Shown piece by piece: positions 11,331-22,368 of a stretch of DNA of 64,000 nucleotides (positions within the stretch are counted from its first letter, which is position 1; every line of letters starts with the position of its first letter). Both the position numbers and the translations under genes were made by a program. The notes beneath the pieces were generated by a model. The model saw only the letters and a list, made by a program, of their open reading frames with translations, had not been told where the DNA came from and did not search any database. Where the stretch lies: assembly GCA_949128115.1 (NCBI GenBank), contig OX421962.1, positions 98,734,836 to 98,798,835 on the forward strand, written 5' to 3'. This stretch comes from Anaspis maculata (lineage: Eukaryota; Arthropoda; Insecta; Coleoptera; Scraptiidae).

Positions 11331-12400
11331 ACAAATTGTTGGTGGAATCCTATTCCTAAAATTGGACTTTACATAAATTGAATCAAGTAAATTGAAAAAC
11401 AAATTCAGTTTCTTCCACAAAATTCTCAAAGTTTTATTATTATTTCATAGTCAAATCCGATCAACTTTCGAGAAACTTCACATTTATGAGTCTAGCGCTC
11501 GAAATCTTGTTTGAGATATTTAAAAATTCAAAATCGCACTTTTGACACCATTTTTAGTGGTCAAAAAACAAATTTCCTGGATGGACCACAAAAGCTACTG
11601 CTCAATAAGTTGGAGCAAGTGAAATTAGGTACCAGTAGTGAGTATTTTCCATATTTCATGGACTTCATGTCGTACGAAAATCTTTCCGATGTCGCCAATC
11701 TCTACGACGCTCACTTAGCCCACCATCTACTCACCCTAATCTCCTCAGGCTGTTGTAGCCGTCTTGGAGCAGTTTTTAGTAAAGGTCAAGATGCTTCAGG
11801 TATTACAGTAGGTAGCAGCTAGTCGCTACGAAATGGCCAAAATATCATACATCGGCTCATTTCTCCAATTTCTCTCATCATTCTCTAGTCAACAATCAAA
11901 ATGCCCCACGTCTCGGAAACAACGGTGCTCGCGACGGCAGAAGGTCAAAGACCTGTCAGTTTTACACTGCAATCATGTACCTGCCAAGATCCTCTATATT
12001 CCAAGGCGCTCTTCAGATAGGTACTTTTGTAGGGACAATCGAAATCAAAGTGCTTTAGGTCCTAGGACAGCTAGACAGTCGGCGTCGGAAGACCAAAAAT
12101 TTAAAGTGCCTCAAGGTTCCCACGAGACAGAATGAGACCAGTTTGTGAAAGAAGACGCATTGCAGAAGTCTACAGCTCAACCTTATATTTGGGCAACGTC
12201 GTATATTTTTTGTTACATTTTTCTCTCATAGCTCTCCGAGTGACAATAACATGTCTCTTTATCAACCATTAGTGAAATTTTGGCAAAGACACATGCAAAA
12301 CTCCCGATTGTCATTTCGGCTCTCTCTGATTAGCTTGGCCAAGAATTTCTCAGATATAAAACTTGGATCAAAATTAAAGAGAAAACAGCGTAAGTTCCGG
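11331..12400. other. Non-coding, nothing recognised
   Basis: ORFs of about 100 codons at 11511-11822 and 11833-12135 show no recognisable motif and no codon-level signature. No repeat partner was found in the window. Confidence 0.4.
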
Positions 12401-12404
12401 GATA

Positions 12405-12990
12405 TACAAGGTGTTTCAGAGATGATAGCAAAAAATTCAACTGCGGGTACATCTCGTCAAAATATGACGAAAACCTATATACCATTTTGCAGAGTTAGGC
12501 CTAATGACGAAGATACAGCCCTCCTAAGTTCACTTTTTTCGGATTTAAAAAATTTGTAACTCAGGAACGTTTTGACAAATTCAGCTTTAATTCAGCATGA
12601 GCTGGTTTGTCATAATTATCTATCAACCTGCCAAATTTGGAAAAAATCCAATCAGTGGCGTAGAATTTATGAGGGGTCACCTCAAGTCAACTTTTCTTTG
12701 GATGCTTCTAAATTATTGACCCTCATAACTCCTACACCACTGGTTGGATGCTTTTCAAATTCGGCAGGTTGATAGATAATCATGAGAAACCAGCTTTTGC
12801 TGAATAAAAGCTAAATTCGTCGAAACGTTCCTGAGTTACAAATTTCTGAAATCCGATTATAGCGAACTTTGAAGGGCTGTATCTTCGCCATTAGGCCGAA
12901 CTTTGCAAAATGGTGTGTAAGTTTTTGTCATATTTTGACGAGATCTACCCACAGTTGAATTTTTTGCTATCATCCCTGAAACACCCTGTA
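12405..12990. mobile_element. Foldback/MITE with TACAGGGTG-type ends
   Basis: 586 bp. The left end TACAAGGTGTTTCAG is complementary to the right end CTGAAACACCCTGTA, with a TA duplication at 12403-12404 and 12991-12992. The arms pair through GATGATAGC, GGCCTAATG/CATTAGGCC, AACTCAGGAACGTTT and CAACCTGCC/GGCAGGTTG, almost to the centre near 12690. No coding capacity. Confidence 0.85.
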
Positions 12991-13004
12991 TAAGGAGCTA
13001 AAAC

Positions 13005-13870
13005 AATGTACAACACGTGTTTCGGCCTCGTTCTATTGTTAGACAAGTATCCCGGCCTTCTCTAGTTCTAACACACTTTTATGAACGAATTTCCACAGTA
13101 ACTTAGCAATTGGCCATGAAAAAATTGTTCTTCAAATCTATAAAAACCTCATGGTTGCCTTCAGTCTGTTTTTGAGCCAATTTTTAACTTTGATTGAATG
13201 TACAAGAATTTCCCCTCAAATCATAGAATCTGAATCAAAATTGAAAACAAAACCGTGAGTCCAAAAACAAAAATTAATAGGGGCCTAGAACATGTACGAT
13301 TCCTGTTTCGGCGTCGTTTGATTCTTAGACGTGTCCAAAAAGCGTCTCAAACTTTTCTCGAAATTTTAAAAAGCTTAGAAATTGAAACAGAGGGATTTTT
13401 TTGAGTGCCTCAGCCAAGGCTTCGTCGATGTCAATGTATCTGTCCCGCAAATTGAGAAAATTGTTCCGTTGCGCCAAAAAAAAATAAATAAAAACCTCAA
13501 AGTTGACCTCAGTCTATTCTTGACCCAATTTTGAGCTAGATTCGATCAGCTTGGACACGAATTCCCCAGAAATCTTTTACTCCTTTTTGAAATAATTTAT
13601 GCCATAAGAGGTATCACTCATTTACTTATTAATTCAAGGATTGAGACAATTCCACTTCGAGATTCACAATTTTTGCCCGGAGAAAATGTCTTTTTCCGCC
13701 GGCCGGATTTCAACCTGGATCCACACGGGTGATGTTTAGAGACATTGCTGTCAATTCCTTTGGGCTACCGGCCCTTTATAAGAGCATAGAGCAGTACAAC
13801 ACCTGTCTCGGCCTCATTTATTTTTAGATGAGCTGGAAAGCCGTGTTGAACATAGCCGAACTAAATCACC
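13005..13870. repeat. Diverged tandem repeat with a recurring hairpin
   Basis: A 45-50 bp motif beginning GTAC..CACSTGTYTCGGC occurs at about 13008, 13299 and 13798. Each is followed by a small hairpin whose stem bases co-vary (ACGAG/CTTGT-type in one copy, ATGAG/CTCAT-type in another, on the minus strand). Between copies 1 and 2 further shared blocks (AAAAACCTCA, TTCAGTCTRTT, GAATTTCCCC) show these are units of a longer tandem repeat. Copy 3 is preceded by a SINE head. Confidence 0.5.
13701..13773 (-). repeat. Decayed tRNA-derived SINE head
   Basis: On the minus strand it starts GGCCGGTAGCCC and carries a degenerate B box, GGTTGAAATCC, followed by CGGCC, as in the SINE at 10984. The A box and intervening part are diverged. 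It sits inside the tandem repeat 13005-13870. Confidence 0.4.
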
Positions 13871-14127
13871 CAACGATCTAAAAAAAAAGCTGGAATGAGA
13901 ATTGAGAGTTTTCCACAAGTCCAAAACTTCTCTACTAGTTGATGAAGGGAATGTCCCACCGAAGCTATCCCTTAAAAGTGACAAAAAAATCACGACTTTG
14001 CCAAAACAATGGGATAAGTTGCAGTCCAACATCGAGGCGTCTTTTTTTTCCAAGTGGGCTCATTTTCATAGTCACAGGAGCCTAAAGACCCTTCTTTGAT
14101 TGTTTTTGATCTGATTCTCAACTTGAA

Positions 14128-14900
14128 TTGATCCGTTTTTCAAACCGTGAACCGGACTTCCACAAAAGCAGGAACCAGTTTGCCGAAATGGTAACAAGTC
14201 TTGACAAACATCACTTTGGTAGGGTCTCTGGTGGAAATGGCTCTGGTCCTGGACGGGAAAAATGTATGACAATGCTTGCTTTTAATGCATTGACGGGCTG
14301 CAACAACGTTCCTTTTTTCCAATCTGCAACATGCCACTGCAAGATGAAATGAACTTTTTCCTAAATTTGGTTTTTTATTTCAACGGCTTTAGCATCAACA
14401 AAGCATTTAAGGTTCTTCTTAGCTACGCCACGAGGTTGCAGGAGATTTCGTTCAGCTCGCACATGGAAGAATTAGAGAAGCTGAACCAGTTTGATCTAAT
14501 TTTATTCAAATCTCACAGGATGCCAAGTTGGTATTTTCACTTGAATAGGACTCGAGCGGTGTTGAACTGTGACCTTAATTTTTGTCTTCTGCTGTTTTAC
14601 TGTGATCATGATCAAGAACGGAGTTGCTACCGAGGTTGCCGAGGACAATAATGCATGCCGCCAGACCCTCTTCAAGGGGGATCAGAAATCAACAACAGAA
14701 AACGTACCTCACTTCCCCCCCCCCTCCCGGAAGACATCCTGGAACAGCACATGCGAAGGGCATTCTACCAAGCATAAGAGTCTTCGAGAAATCAACAGTC
14801 AAGCGATAGAGACTAAGAAGAGGACCAAGCGGTGGCTGGAAACCAGTATGGAGGACTTCATATGGCTGCGGAGTCATGCAATAAGTCATTTATGAGCTGC
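14128..14900 (+). pseudogene. Fragments of 'TGCDT...RAxYQA' transposon-associated protein
   Basis: Two pieces of a protein type common in invertebrate genomes are visible in order but in different frames. At about 14278-14320 the peptide AFNALTGCNNVPFF matches the family's 'AFHAxTGCDTxSxF' block. At 14739-14774 LEQHMRRAFYQA, followed by a stop, matches its 'LxxHxxRAxYQAG' block, preceded by a proline-rich stretch coded by a run of C (about 14717-14727). The spacing of roughly 150 codons between the two blocks is about right. Frames change at least once and stops intervene, so this is a relic. The family's function is not established. Identification rests on motif memory, not a search. Confidence 0.4.
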
Positions 14901-15207
14901 GAGCAACAAAGAGAATGCCTTATTGGAAACTACGGCTGCTAAAAAAGAAGACTGTTCTGTGGGGAAAAGGGCAAGTACAAATGAGCTTCTCGGTAGCCAT
15001 CATACATGGCTATCCATGAGTGACGTGAGCATGGGAAGAAAAAAGGAAAAAAAAATTCGTAGAGTGTATATGAATACTAATAATACTATGGTTCTTCTAC
15101 AAGAAACGTGAGGTACAAAGTGGAAATTTAGTGCACAAAAAACTGAAAAACCCTGCAACGAAATTTGTATGTAGGTGTAGCCTCTTTACAGCCTCTATTA
15201 TCCTATA

Positions 15208-16793
15208 GCCCAGGCGCCAGGGAAACCAATAAGGAAATAATTGTTTCCTGGCTGGAAACTAACTTTAAACGATCTGTGTAGCTTAGGTTTTGACATACTA
15301 GTTTCCCCCCTTTCGGAAATGTCGGCGTCATGTCGCCATCATCAACAAGAAGTGCACCAGCGTGGTTTTTGCCAAATATCTTAATTTTGGGTCATCTGAC
15401 AGCAAAAGATGTAAGGAGTCATTTTGAAGCCTATGAAATTCCCCACAGTTTGGTTTTTCAATCAATTTTCTGCGACCTATGGTCTTTGAGATAGAGCTTC
15501 TGGAAGCGAGAGTCATTGTCGTGAAAGCTCCATGGCCACTTGACTCGAAAAACTAAAATGTCGATGTGACAAAAAAAATTCAAAATGAGATCACTCGAGA
15601 ACTCTTCATACTATAGTTGCGGTGATAGTCTTAAACTCTTCCTCTTGAACCGTAGATTACGAATATTGAAAAGTCAAAAACGTCACATTGTACATATACA
15701 GGGTGTACTACGGGAATCAAATCAGAACAGAGAAATTTGACATATTTCTTCGATTAAGCCTATGCGAAACTCTAAGCACTTATCACGAGTCCAATATCAA
15801 TATGCATTGCTCTGTAATCTTCACTTGATACACTCAAGAAGTGGTCAGCTCACAGCCTTCCTATAAAATGTTTTGAAGGCCCTCTGAAATCATTAAAATT
15901 TACAGTAGCAAGAAATGAATGTAACAGTATATTTATATACCAAGGAACCGAAGTGAATTTTTGATTCTTTGGGTAAAGTTTATTGCTCAAGGGCCCTTTG
16001 GGTCCAAATCCCCAAATTAAAAATTCACTCTGGTCCCTTGGTATATAATATACTGTTCTATACATTCCTTGGTACTGTAAATTTGTACTATTTTGATGAT
16101 TTCAGAGGGCCTTCAAAACATTCTACAGTAAAGCTGTGAGCTGACCACTTCTTTCGTGTATCAAGTGAAGCTTATAGAGCAAATCCATATTGATATTGGA
16201 CTCGTGTTAGGTGCTTAGAGTGTCGCATATAGGCTAAATCGAAGAAATATGTAAAATTTCTCTGATCTGATTTGATTCCCTAAGTACACCCTGTATATGT
16301 ACAATGTGACGTTTTTGACTTTTCTATATTTGTAATCAACGGTTCAAGAGAAAGAGTTTAAGACCATCACCGCAACTATAGCATTAAGGATTCTCGAGAA
16401 ATCTCATTTTGAAATTTTTTGTCACATCGACATTTTAGTTTTGCGAGTCAAGTGGCCATGGAGCTTTTACGACAATGCCTCTCGCTTCCAGAAGCTCTAT
16501 CTCAAAAACCATAGGTCGCAGAAAGGTCATTTAAAAACTATTCCGTAGGGAATTTCATTGGTTTCAAAATGACTTCTTACATCTTTTGCTGTCAGATGGC
16601 CCAAAATCAAGATATTCGGCAAAAACCACGCTGGTGCACTTCTTGTTGATGATGGCGACATGACGCCGACATTTCCGAAAGGGGGGAAATTGGTATGTCA
16701 AAATCTAAGCTACACAGATCGGTTTAAGCTAGTTTCCAGCCAGGAAACAATTATTTCCTTATTGAGCTGATTTTTGCTCCCTGGCGCCTGGGC
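15208..16793. mobile_element. Long foldback element FB-A, copy 2
   Basis: 1586 bp with the same GCCCAGGCGCCAGG ends as copy 1 and a TA duplication (15206-15207 and 16794-16795). Both arms are full length, including the roughly 100 bp missing from the left arm of copy 1, and contain an internal TACAGGGTG site on each side (15698 and about 16284). The central module is single, so the middle is asymmetric. Non-coding. Confidence 0.85.
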
Positions 16794-16795
16794 TA

Positions 16796-17201
16796 CTAGA
16801 GATACTTTCCGTTTCGGGTATTATCCGACTTGAATGACTTGATGGCCTCCGAGATGGCTACTGGAAGAAAGTTAAAGTTAACGCCAAATGAGAACCAGCG
16901 CAGACAGGCTGTTCCGTCAAGACGCGACTAGGAGAAAATGAAATGATTCCTGTGTCCAAACCAGGCGGTCGCAACTTGCCGGGAAAAATTATCCGATACC
17001 CCTACCCCTGAAAAGTTGCTTGAACTCTTTCTCAGAAGGCGCTGAATTTCAGTAGGAATCTACTTTGCCCACATTTACCGATTTCTCCGTGCGCACGATT
17101 CGTTATTTCAGTAGTCCTGTCAAAATAAAAACTTCGAATCCAACTTGTCGATTGTCGAACTCCGCGAAAAACTTTTTGAACTGTGAAATTCTCGGTGTGA
17201 A
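16796..17201. other. Spacer upstream of THAP relic
   Basis: Nothing recognised. It could hold the old promoter of the THAP gene; no TATA box or initiator stands out. Confidence 0.35.
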
Positions 17202-17728
17202 ATGGCTAAAATCCTGTGGCGATTGTGCATAATTCGTAGAGAGAGAAATACGCACCTCTTTTACTTCCCTCAGGATGAATCAAGGTTAGTAAAAATTTGT
17301 ATTTTACAATGTCTCATACTCGGTCTCATAATATGATGGTATCTCTTTGTTTTAACTTTTCCCACTTACTGATACGTATTGTTAACTTTTAGACGAAGGC
17401 AATGGTTCCAAAATATGGGGATTACTTTTCCTCCGACCACTGTATTTTGAGCCATCATAGTTCACCAACGAACCAGGCAGCGGCTTAATAGGCCGGAATG
17501 CCGTTCCTACACTTTTTCCGTATGAGCCAGTGGTAAGTCATTATAGAAACAACATTCAACAAAACAAAACTTGCTCATACTGTCAGTATGACCCCAATCT
17601 GATTTCATTTTTAGATTGGAGTCGTAGAAGTCGAGCCTCCACGGATTGCTGAAGAGCCAGTTCCATGGCAGTCAGCCGCCAGGAGCGAAGTCAAAGTGGG
17701 CAACTGCAACAGTCACTACAGGCGTTGA
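17202..17728 (+). pseudogene. Decayed THAP-domain gene, three exons
   Basis: The exons are 17202-17284, 17393-17532 and 17615-17728 with GT/AG introns of 108 and 82 bp, and reading phase is kept across both. Exon 1 gives FYFPQDESR and exon 2 continues RRQWFQNMGITFPP, matching the THAP zinc-finger core (H/YxFPxD...RRxxW...). Exon 2 ends with NAVPTLFPYEPV, the hallmark AVPTIF-type motif closing a THAP domain. Between them the frame is lost: a TGA stands at 17448-17450 and AVPTLF is in another frame, and the first cysteine pair is damaged. Exon 3 is open for 37 codons and then stops. THAP domains bind DNA and occur in host regulators and P-element transposases; which this was cannot be told. On present sequence it cannot make an intact finger. 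Confidence 0.6.
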
Positions 17729-18033
17729 ATGTTACAGGGCACGGAGGAGTCACTGGACTACGGGGCTCCACCCCCCCAGTAGAGGTGAAGTTAATTTGCT
17801 TGAATACAAAAGTACAACTAGTCGGCAGTCGAAGTATTTTCTTCTTTCGCATGAGGCATTATCTGCTAACATTCCAGAGTAAATATGCGTAAATATAAAT
17901 AAAATACAGCATAAATTTCCCATGCAAATGATCAACATGACATTAAGTTACCTGATGCTGTGGTTTGTGTGAATATTTTTAGCTAGGTATATCATTTTCT
18001 AATCTGATTCAAGCGTAATTAATCGGCTTTGAT

Positions 18034-18195
18034 TTCCACAATTTAGGACCACTACTGCAGCGGAGCCCTTGAACTGTCGCCCTCGACTTCCACAACTGAA
18101 TACAACTAGTGCAACAGAGCCCTTACGTTGTCGTCTTCGATTTCTACAATACAAGACAACCACTGCAGCAGAATCCTCGTCCTTCAATTCGACCA
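18034..18195. repeat. 54-bp tandem repeat, three units
   Basis: Units start at 18034, 18088 and 18142 with TTCCACAA or TTCTACAA. The period of 54 keeps frame, giving an 18-residue repeat (KGSVALVVFSCGSRGRQF-like) on the minus strand inside a 65-codon ORF at 17999-18196. No known protein is recognised. Confidence 0.8.
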
Positions 18196-18429
18196 TAGCA
18201 TAATTTTTGTTACATAGTCAAAAGCAACACATCTCATTTTAGTGATGATTTCCTAGAGCTGAACGTTCATTATCATTATCATCAATTGGACCTCTATTCC
18301 AGTAGTAGGTGTTTTAATGACATGTGTGATATTTGACTTAATGGGTGTTAGCGCGGTACACATAAAGACGGCAGCCTTCCGATGAAGGCTGCATTAAAAC
18401 AATAACTCTTGGATTAGGAAAGCAGCAAG

Positions 18430-19240
18430 CCACAGTCAGAAATAAAATTCACAACAATCAAAAACTTTAATGCAAAACAAAAAAAAACACAAACAGACAG
18501 AAATACAAAACAATAAAAAAAAACAATGTGAATTGAATGAAATGAAAACTCCGAGTGGTTCTGATCGGGGGCAGGTTCGCTGGCGCCGAGTGGCGTCCTG
18601 AAAACGAGACGAACTGCACTGAAGGTATACACCCCGGCAAACGGGAATAAACGGTAAATGGTAAAAACAATGGAAAATATGGAACTTACGGGATCTTATT
18701 CGGTGGCGGCGTCGTCCTGGCGGAGTCCGAAGGCGGCGTCGTGGTGGATGGCCGTTCCGGTGGTGGATTTCCCGTTGAAATGCACGAGTGCCCGTGTTCG
18801 TCACCAAAATGGCGGACGCACGACTCGATCCCGTCCGAAACTGGAGCTTTGTGTGCGGCTGGCTGGTCCAAACCGCTCCCCGGTGAAAGCGGTGAAAACT
18901 GCCGCTTTCTGGACTTGGAGATGATGCAGAGATCCTCCAGGAGTCACTATCGGACGCGATGGGCCTTGGATGGGCTTCTGGTCGAGTACGAATGTACGCC
19001 GATGGCACGACAAGATGGCCGCGAGAACGATGACAAAAAAAGACGGCGTGGCTTCCCGCTCGACGTACGTAGATCGACGCCGCTTCGAACGAAGCGGCAA
19101 GAACACGAGCGGAAAGAAAGCCGAAGAATGCCGAAGACGGCCGAAGAAAGTGCTGGAGCTCGTTTACGCTTGCGCCTGACAGCCAAGTGCCAGGCACACC
19201 GAACAGGGGATGAGGGGTGAGGACTTGGACAACACAGGGA
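18430..19240 (-). other. GC-rich, CpG-rich block with splice-like signals
   Basis: This block is clearly richer in G+C and CpG than its surroundings and open in several frames (253 codons on minus, 159 on plus). It contains two AARATGGC elements (about 18816 and 19011) resembling YY1-type sites common in promoters of broadly expressed genes. On the minus strand a donor GTAAGT near 18687 and an acceptor TTTTCAG near 18601 could define an intron. No translated frame is recognised. A promoter plus 5' untranslated exon of a minus-strand gene is my best guess. Confidence 0.3.
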
Positions 19241-19624
19241 TATTTTGGGTTGCATACCCTCAGTGCACACGAATGCAGTTTTCAATGAACGGGGCCGAGA
19301 CAATGGGTGTTTATCTCGAAAATGTTTGCAAATTCTATGAAAGTATTTTACTATTTTGTACATACCTACTTTTAATTTTGCATAATTAGTAATTAATTAT
19401 TATACGTTATTCTTGTTACTACTGAATAAGTTACAAAAACTAAAGTAAAAACATGGTGTACAATAGGCCAAACCTGTGGGCCAAACTCAGACCACGAAAT
19501 AGATTTTCGGATTTTCCGTAGGCATTTGTGAAAAATAGTTTCCGATTAAATAGTCATTAATAACATAACACTTTGCCTTCTTGTCTTTCAATGCGGCCAT
19601 AGTTGAGGGTTTTATCAAAATCAA

Positions 19625-19845
19625 CTCAATTGTAATAATGTATTAAAATTGTCCTGTTTTTCACTTCTTGATGTCTTCGGCTCTTGTAATATTTTTAATT
19701 TTTTTTCAAGTGGTTTTATGAAGTGTTGATTTTTCTTTTCTGAAAAACCAGTTGAAAAAATTTTAAAAAATCTTATGATTGCCGAAATGCGTCAAGAAGT
19801 GAAAAAATGGATAATTTTAATTATTATTTTGAATATTGAGGTACT
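19625..19845. repeat. Palindromic MITE-like element
   Basis: About 220 bp whose halves are complementary with mismatches: TTTTTCACTTCTTGA in the left arm pairs with TCAAGAAGTGAAAAA in the right, and AAGTGGTTTT with AAAACCAGTT around the centre near 19735. Ends are A/T-rich and not exactly defined. Confidence 0.55.
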
Positions 19846-19849
19846 TCAC

Positions 19850-21240
19850 ATTTCAAAGTTTCGCGGGTTTTTGATTGCTGGCGCCATCTCTGAAAGAGTT
19901 CAAGCAACTTTACGGGGGGTGCGAGGCAAGGGGATCTGTCGGAAGCCGTTCAACATTGCAGATGCGCATCTGGGTCATCTGTGGTCCAAACGAAAACATT
20001 ACAAGGTAAATTGCACAGCTGGTCATGCAGGAGAAGCAGTTTTCCATCACCATCGAACGCAAGTCGCAAGCTTCTCTTCAGCAGAAATATCTCCGGATCT
20101 ATTCTCGCTCCAAGCATCATCATCTGTCGACGCCAAGCTCGGGTTTTATATTCTCCCACGGCTCCAAACTTCACTCGTAAAAATTAATTATTCCGCAAGA
20201 TGCGATTTTCAGTGTTCACGGAACCCGCACCCGCGCTTTGAATAATTTCCCGGCGGCTCCCTGCAGCCTCGCATAAAATTCACCTGTCCGATAATTTTGC
20301 CGTTTTTAGCCATCAGCCCGTGTCTTAATTCTTATTACGTTTTTCTCTTCGTCCCGGCGCCGCCACCAAAACGACCCGTAAAAGCAGCACAGTAGTTGGA
20401 GGACTTGAGCGCGCCGGAGACTTGATTAAAATGTCTGCGAGGCAGCTTTGTTTGTGGGGGCCGATAAGGTTGCAGAGCTTCCGGCTGTTAAGTGCTTTAA
20501 AATGCAATTTTACGGATGTCTACAAGGCTTTGGTTAGATAATTAATCAAAAGCTCAAATGCTGATGCGCTTCCATCGTTTTTTATGCCAGTACATGATGG
20601 CGGGCCGAAGGGGATCCCGATTAATTCTTAAAGTGATCCGGGAGGCTCGTAAACGGGACATGAGTCGGTGCCCGCGGAACTGCGATAAATTTTACTTTGC
20701 GCCTGATGATGGAGACTCCATGTAGAGCGAGGGCCGTGGACCACCACGGACGGAAGGGAGGAAGAAATGGAGAAGTTTCGACCGCTGCTGCACCGCCGCC
20801 AAATTTTCTTTTCCGGGACGATTCGGTATAATAACGAAATAATTATTGGAGGATTGATGCGAAAAGTTTTCAAAGTGTCGAGATGAAAAACCTTTGGCTG
20901 CTGTATCAGGATAACAAAACGAAAAGCATTAAGGCAGCACTTTTATTTCGCCGCTGTTTTGCCAAGACTGCACTATTTGGGCTCCGATCGATGGATAGTG
21001 CAAACATTAGGAAATAATGTGCGTTGTATCGTTTAACTGGTTTGTATCGATTGTATCCTAATAGTGCTTTGAAGTGTATTCAACAGTTTGAGCTTACGAT
21101 GCGGCGAATGGATATCTAAGTGTGATGACCCAGAATGAACTGTTTGAAGACGTTTCTGGAACTGGATGCTATACGAAACCGAGGACGGCTGACGGTATTC
21201 CATTCTTGCGTAGATAGTCGTTGATGAAGAACAATTCCTT
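19850..21240. other. Non-coding, nothing recognised
   Basis: Apparently single-copy sequence with a 156-codon ORF (19775-20245) and smaller ones that show no recognisable domain. Composition is mixed, with some GC-rich stretches near 20350 and 20700. Confidence 0.4.
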
Positions 21241-21707
21241 CAAAAAAAAAGTGTCAAGTAATTCATGACTACTTTTACAAAAAGAAACCTAGGCCAGTCA
21301 ATAGGGAATTTGGAATGGCAAAACGTATACTCTGGCTGAATTTTTGCACACACCTAGGGAATCCCCCACAGAGCCCTGAACCGCAAAAATCCACCAAAAT
21401 CTCCTTGAGCTTTTCGAGATGAGGGTGTTTTTCTATATCTTGGTTGATATTGGTTGGATTTAGATTTTTTTTTTTTAATGTTCGGAAAAATATTTGGGAT
21501 AAGTTGTGTTCAGAACTTTTCAATAACTTGTAGTGCGGCGGTTAGTGGACGATTTTGGAGGACCTACCTTGCATTTCATTCTAGAGCATTCAAACTTGGC
21601 AGAGTTGTAGTACATACTCCAGCTTACTTTTAAGAAGTGAAAACAAGGTTGCAAACCCAGGAGAGCAGCAGTACAGCGAGTTGTCTATCTAACAGGGGTA
21701 GATTTCA

Positions 21708-22368
21708 TTGCTTGAAGACACTATATTTCAGCTACATTAGATCCAAGCTGGAATATGCCTCCCTTATTTGGTTCCCTATATACAGGACACATGGAGCGCG
21801 CCTTGAGTCTGTACAGCGCAAGTTCCTCAAGTGTTTGTCTTTTCACCTTGATGGTGTATACCCTCCTCAAGGCTATGACCACAGTTTGTTACTGACGCGG
21901 CATGACATTGTCTCACTTGAAGCCCGACGTATCATTCTAAATGTTAAATTTCTTTACAATTTATTGCACAACAAAGTCGACTGTATTGCTCTTCTCGAAC
22001 GGGTCAATTTTCTTGTTCCACGCCTAAACGCTAGGCATACACTGACTTTTTACTGTGATGCTCCCAAATGTAATACCTTGGTGAGAAGCCCAATGTTTGT
22101 TGTGTGTAATAGCGTCAATACATTCTGTGGTGATTGTGATGTTTTTTACGACAGTTTTTATGTGTTGCGGAATTGTATTTCGGATAAGTTCTGACTTAAT
22201 TCACTCTACTAAGACCCGCACATCTCTTTACATCTGTTTTAATTTCACTATTTTGTTTCCTTCTTTTTGTATATATGTATATTTATCTATTTTATTGGAT
22301 TTCCTGTAATTGGGTTTTTGTATCGGCCTGTTGGAAATAAATCTATTAAATTAAATTAAAAATATTAA
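21708..22368 (+). mobile_element. 5'-truncated LINE, RT C-terminal fragment
   Basis: From 21708 an open frame to 22194 reads LKTLYFSYIRSKLEYASLIW..., the segment after the palm of non-LTR reverse transcriptases (YxxxIxSxLEYAxxIW, then LExVQRKFLK), down to the C-terminus with a stop. It is followed by about 170 bp of 3' UTR and an AAATT-type tail. The flanking ATTTCA (21702-21707 and 22369-22374) is a likely target duplication. The first 24 codons of the open frame (from 21637) belong to the host foldback, not the LINE. Catalytic residues lie upstream and are absent, so it is inert. CR1 or Jockey-group origin. Confidence 0.75.

Noticed and set aside
21637..21707. First 24 codons of the RT-like ORF as part of the LINE protein
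   Set aside because: The sequence up to 21707 is also present in the opposite arm of the foldback, so it belongs to the insertion target.
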